DNA of 17,517 nucleotides from JABDNZ01 sp964407425 (GTDB lineage: Bacteria; Gemmatimonadota; Gemmatimonadetes; Longimicrobiales; Gaopeijiaceae). The DNA lies in the NCBI GenBank assembly GCA_964407425.1, contig CAYOVN010000067.1, positions 1 through 17,517 of the forward strand. Direction: 5' to 3'. Positions within the stretch are counted from its first letter, which is position 1, and every line of letters begins with the position of its first letter. The notes beneath the pieces are model-generated. The model was not told where the DNA came from, did no database searches, and saw only the letters and a list, made by a program, of their open reading frames with translations. The position numbers and the translations under genes are program-made. Positions 15,405 through 17,517 of this stretch are shown piece by piece.

Positions 15405-15447
15405 GGGGCGCGGCCCGAAGACAACCAGGGTCGCGCCCCACTTCTTT
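15405..15447 (+). terminator. Strong hairpin between the two pilin genes
   Basis: GGGGCGCGGCCC (15405-15416) pairs with GGGTCGCGCCCC (15428-15439), 12 bp including one G-U, with an 11-base loop and the weak pyrimidine tail CTTCTTT. It could stop part of the transcription or protect the 3' end of the pilin 1 mRNA, lowering pilin 2 relative to pilin 1. Confidence 0.6.
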
Positions 15448-15489
15448 GACGGACTACCGATCGACCAGGAGAGAAAAGGAGGAAGTACG

Positions 15490-15891
15490 ATGAGACAATC
15501 CAGCTCAAACCGAGGCTTCACCCTCATCGAGCTCCTCATCGTCGTGGTCATCATCGGAATCCTCGCCACCATCGCAATACCCAAATTCTCCTCCGTCCGA
15601 GAGCGGTCAATGATGACCAAGGTCATCACGGATCTGAAAAACTTCGCTACTTATCAGGAAGAGTATCACGCGGAAAACACGACCTATGCCTCCTCGGTGG
15701 CTGCCGTTTCAGACATGGTCGTTTCCGAGGGTGTGAGCATGAGCGTCAACCAGGCAGACGGCCGGGGCTGGGCGGCCACGGCATGGCACGACGGTCTGGT
15801 CGGCCGACAATGTGGCATTTTCTACGGTGTCGCGTCGGCGGGGAACGCTGCCCCTGCCACGGCAGCCGGTGTCATAGCCTGCGATCCTTGA
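15490..15891 (+). CDS. Type IV pilin precursor, pilin 2
   Basis: Prepilin of 133 aa. The leader MRQSSSNRG is processed before F1, followed by FTLIELLIVVVIIGILATIA with E5. The sequence after the helix (IPKFSSVRERSMMTKVITDL) parallels pilin 1 but is clearly diverged. The C-terminal half shares GWAATAWHDGL and a Cys pair in CGIFYG and IACDP, at the same relative places as in pilin 1 (GWGATATHDAL, CGIYYG, LSCVTI). The two therefore arose by duplication. AAGGAGG lies 7 bases before the ATG. No separate sigma-54 promoter is visible in the 131-base gap, so it is probably expressed by readthrough past the hairpin, as a minor or alternative pilin. A terminator follows about 90 bases after the stop. 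Confidence 0.92.
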   Translation: MRQSSSNRGFTLIELLIVVVIIGILATIAIPKFSSVRERSMMTKVITDLKNFATYQEEYHAENTTYASSVAAVSDMVVSEGVSMSVNQADGRGWAATAWHDGLVGRQCGIFYGVASAGNAAPATAAGVIACDP

Positions 15892-15980
15892 TTCCCACCT
15901 GAACCAGCCTTTCCCCACCATCCGCCATTGCCCATAGGGGAAGGGGCAGCAAAGTTAGGGGAAGTTCCCCGACCCTCCAC

Positions 15981-16009
15981 GGCCGGGACCGACTTCGGCC
16001 CTTTTTTTT
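15981..16009 (+). terminator. Intrinsic terminator after the pilin pair
   Basis: GGCCG (15981-15985) pairs with CGGCC (15996-16000) around a 10-base loop, with an alternative inner CCGA/TCGG pairing, and is followed by eight T (16002-16009). It lies only 26 bases before the ATG of the next kinase gene, so that gene depends on readthrough or on a promoter overlapping this site. Confidence 0.75.
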
Positions 16010-16035
16010 GTTTGCATCCGAGTTCGCCGTCACCC

Positions 16036-17328
16036 ATGGCAATCAAAACTCCACTGCGACGTCAGCTTCTTTTTGCTTTCGGAATTCTTTTCGGAGGCGG
16101 AATCCTGGTCGCCTCGGTGAGCCTGGCCCTGGCGCTGCCCGAGCTGAACACCACTGGAGAGGTCACAGCCTACATTCTCGTTCTTCTCCTGGCCGAGTTG
16201 GCCGTGATCTTCATCATCGGACGGCTTACCCTTGGACGGACCCTGTTCAAGCCCATGGATGGTTTGGTGGACGATGTGAGAACCATGGCCTCCGGGGCCT
16301 TTGAGCATCGGGTCAGGCCGGCCCCCACCCTGGAGCTTCAAGCCGTCGCCGATAGTGTCAACGCAATGGCCGAACGGTTGATCCACGACCAGAAAGCCCT
16401 GGCGGGGAACATCACCTCCCTGGATGAAACGAATAAGGCCCTGATCGAGGCTCGTGCCCAGGTGGTCCGGGCGGCTCGCCTCGCCTCCACGGGTACGCTG
16501 GCATCCGGGATCGCCCATGAGCTCGGGAACCCCCTGGGAGCCCTCCTGGCCTATGTGGACGTCGCTCGCTCGCGAGCGACCGCCGTGGGTCAGGAGACGG
16601 AACTCCTGGATTCGATCAGGGAGGAGGCGATCCGAATCGATCGAATCATCCGGAGCCTCCTGGATTTTGCCCGATCAAAGGAGGCGGATTCCGGACCACA
16701 TCCGGCTTGGCCAGTCGTGGAGAGGGTAAGGGATCTTCTCATGGCCCAGGGGCGCCTGGAGGGGGTGGATTCCCGGTGGGAGGTCAATGGTGTCGTGCCC
16801 CCGGTTCTCATTGACGCTCAGCGTCTCGAGCAGGTGCTGGTCAACCTTCTCCTGAACGCCCTGGACGCCATTGAAACGCAAGAGGATCGGCAGATCATCG
16901 TGACCCTTCAGGAAGAGCCCGGTCCCGGGGCTCTTTTCCGTCGGAGGCGACAAGGGGATCCTCCAGGTGTAAACTATGCCCACCGGCGGCGGGTGGCAGC
17001 GGCGGAAAACGGACGGGCTGTGGCTCCCCTGACGGCAGCCGAGCGGGTGGTCGTTCTGACGGTGGAGGACAACGGGCCGGGAATCTCTCCTGAGACACTG
17101 GAAGAGGTCTTTGATCCGTTCTTCACGACGAAAGAGCCGGGGAAGGGGACCGGCCTGGGCCTGGCCCTTTCAGCCCAGTTGATCGAAGGTGTCGGAGGGG
17201 AGATCCTCGCCGGGAACCGAAAAAGCGGTGGCGCCATGTTCACACTCAGGCTGCCCGGGGCGATTCAGGAAGTCGAGGCAACGGGCAACGGACTCGGGGT
17301 TGAGTCAGAAGAAGGAGAAGGTCGGTGA
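16036..17328 (+). CDS. Sensor histidine kinase with two membrane segments and HAMP-like linker
   Basis: The kinase is 430 aa from the ATG at 16036. The frame is open from 15928, but that extension would include the terminator T-run, so I reject it. No ribosome site is obvious. Two membrane segments (about residues 11-32 and 42-62) are separated by a very short outside loop, so it is unlikely to have a large external sensor. A HAMP-like linker follows (FKPMDGLVDDVRTMASGAF to VNAMAERL). The phosphoacceptor is H161 in GIAHELGNPLGALL, the N-box is LVNLLLNALDAIE, G1 is EDNGPGIS, the F box is VFDPFFTTK and G2 is GKGTGLGLAL. An unusual basic, proline-containing insert of about 45 residues (around 290-335) sits between N and G1. 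The kinase part resembles NtrB/ZraS-type kinases that pair with sigma-54 activators. Its stop overlaps the next start by 4 bases. Confidence 0.9.
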   Translation: MAIKTPLRRQLLFAFGILFGGGILVASVSLALALPELNTTGEVTAYILVLLLAELAVIFIIGRLTLGRTLFKPMDGLVDDVRTMASGAFEHRVRPAPTLELQAVADSVNAMAERLIHDQKALAGNITSLDETNKALIEARAQVVRAARLASTGTLASGIAHELGNPLGALLAYVDVARSRATAVGQETELLDSIREEAIRIDRIIRSLLDFARSKEADSGPHPAWPVVERVRDLLMAQGRLEGVDSRWEVNGVVPPVLIDAQRLEQVLVNLLLNALDAIETQEDRQIIVTLQEEPGPGALFRRRRQGDPPGVNYAHRRRVAAAENGRAVAPLTAAERVVVLTVEDNGPGISPETLEEVFDPFFTTKEPGKGTGLGLALSAQLIEGVGGEILAGNRKSGGAMFTLRLPGAIQEVEATGNGLGVESEEGEGR

Positions 17329-17517
17329 AGATCCTGGTCGTAGATGATGACAGAGGACTCCGGAAGTCCGTGACCCTCATTCTTACTGACGCCGGGTATG
17401 AGGTCCGGGTCGCGGAGGATGGGGAAGAGGGTTTGGCTATGGCGCTGGCGGAAACGCCTCAGCTCATCCTCTGCGATGTCCGGATGCCGGGAATCGACGG
17501 TATGGAGCTCCTGCCCG
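17325..17517 (+). CDS. Response regulator, receiver domain (3' end outside window)
   Basis: The 64 codons present encode the N-terminal two thirds of a receiver domain: KILVVDDDRGLRKSV with the acidic pocket D7-D9 and phosphoacceptor D51 in LILCDVRMPGIDGMELLP. GTG at 17325 overlaps the kinase stop (GTGA), and AAGGAG lies 7 bases upstream, so the pair is cotranslated. The kinase type and the receiver resemblance to the PilR-like protein suggest an NtrC-family regulator, but the output domain is outside the window. Confidence 0.9.
   Translation, partial: MKILVVDDDRGLRKSVTLILTDAGYEVRVAEDGEEGLAMALAETPQLILCDVRMPGIDGMELLP

Noticed and set aside
15928..16035. N-terminal extension of the second kinase reading frame
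   Set aside because: It would include the terminator stem and its eight-T tail, and it places non-conserved residues before the first membrane segment. The ATG at 16036 fits better.
16561..16580. 9-bp inverted repeat GTCGCTCGC-TC-GCGAGCGAC within the second kinase gene
   Set aside because: It lies well inside coding sequence for VDVARSRA and is readily explained by Arg/Ser/Ala codon choice in GC-rich DNA.

Overview
The window is GC-rich, densely packed bacterial chromosome with AAGGAG/GGAGG-type ribosome binding sites and frequent GTG starts. The gene set suggests a Gram-negative, type IV-piliated bacterium: LAS-type peptidase with LysM, Y-family polymerase with a DCDMFY active-site motif, class IVa-like pilins, PilS/PilR, and TMTC-like membrane proteins with TPRs. 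My best guess is Gemmatimonadota or a nearby uncultured lineage. That is an inference from protein style, not from a marker gene. I see no rRNA, tRNA, insertion sequence, CRISPR or phage genes.

Left part (1-6742), housekeeping and stress genes in short units. A BtpA/SgcQ-family gene runs off the left edge and lies behind dinB on the minus strand. Mn-type superoxide dismutase (sodA) is divergent from dinB and ends in a strong hairpin terminator. A minus-strand METTL7-like methyltransferase converges on sodA, and its stop codon lies inside that hairpin. Divergent from the methyltransferase is a secreted LAS-type zinc peptidase (DUF5715-like) with a C-terminal LysM, followed by a flavin reductase-like protein. 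Adenine deaminase (ade) converges on the flavin reductase.

Right part (7012-17517), a type IV pilus control and probable pilin-modification locus, all on the plus strand. A PilS-like membrane kinase and a PilR-like sigma-54 activator overlap by 4 bases. They are followed by a dolichol-phosphate-mannose-synthase-like GT2 and two tandem TMTC-like (GT105-like) membrane glycosyltransferases with C-terminal TPRs, with 0 or 4 bases of separation or overlap. Two type IV pilin genes come next, the first behind a plausible sigma-54 promoter with an upstream 19-bp dyad. A second histidine kinase and the start of its response regulator close the window.

How the genes may work together: PilS/PilR would switch on the sigma-54-dependent pilin promoter. 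The GT2 would charge a polyprenyl phosphate with a sugar, and the two TMTC-like enzymes would transfer that sugar to Ser/Thr of exported proteins, with the adjacent pilins as the obvious candidates. A pilin O-glycosylation route built on TMTC-like enzymes rather than PilO/PglL-type oligosaccharyltransferases is the most interesting hypothesis here. It rests on family resemblance and gene order only.
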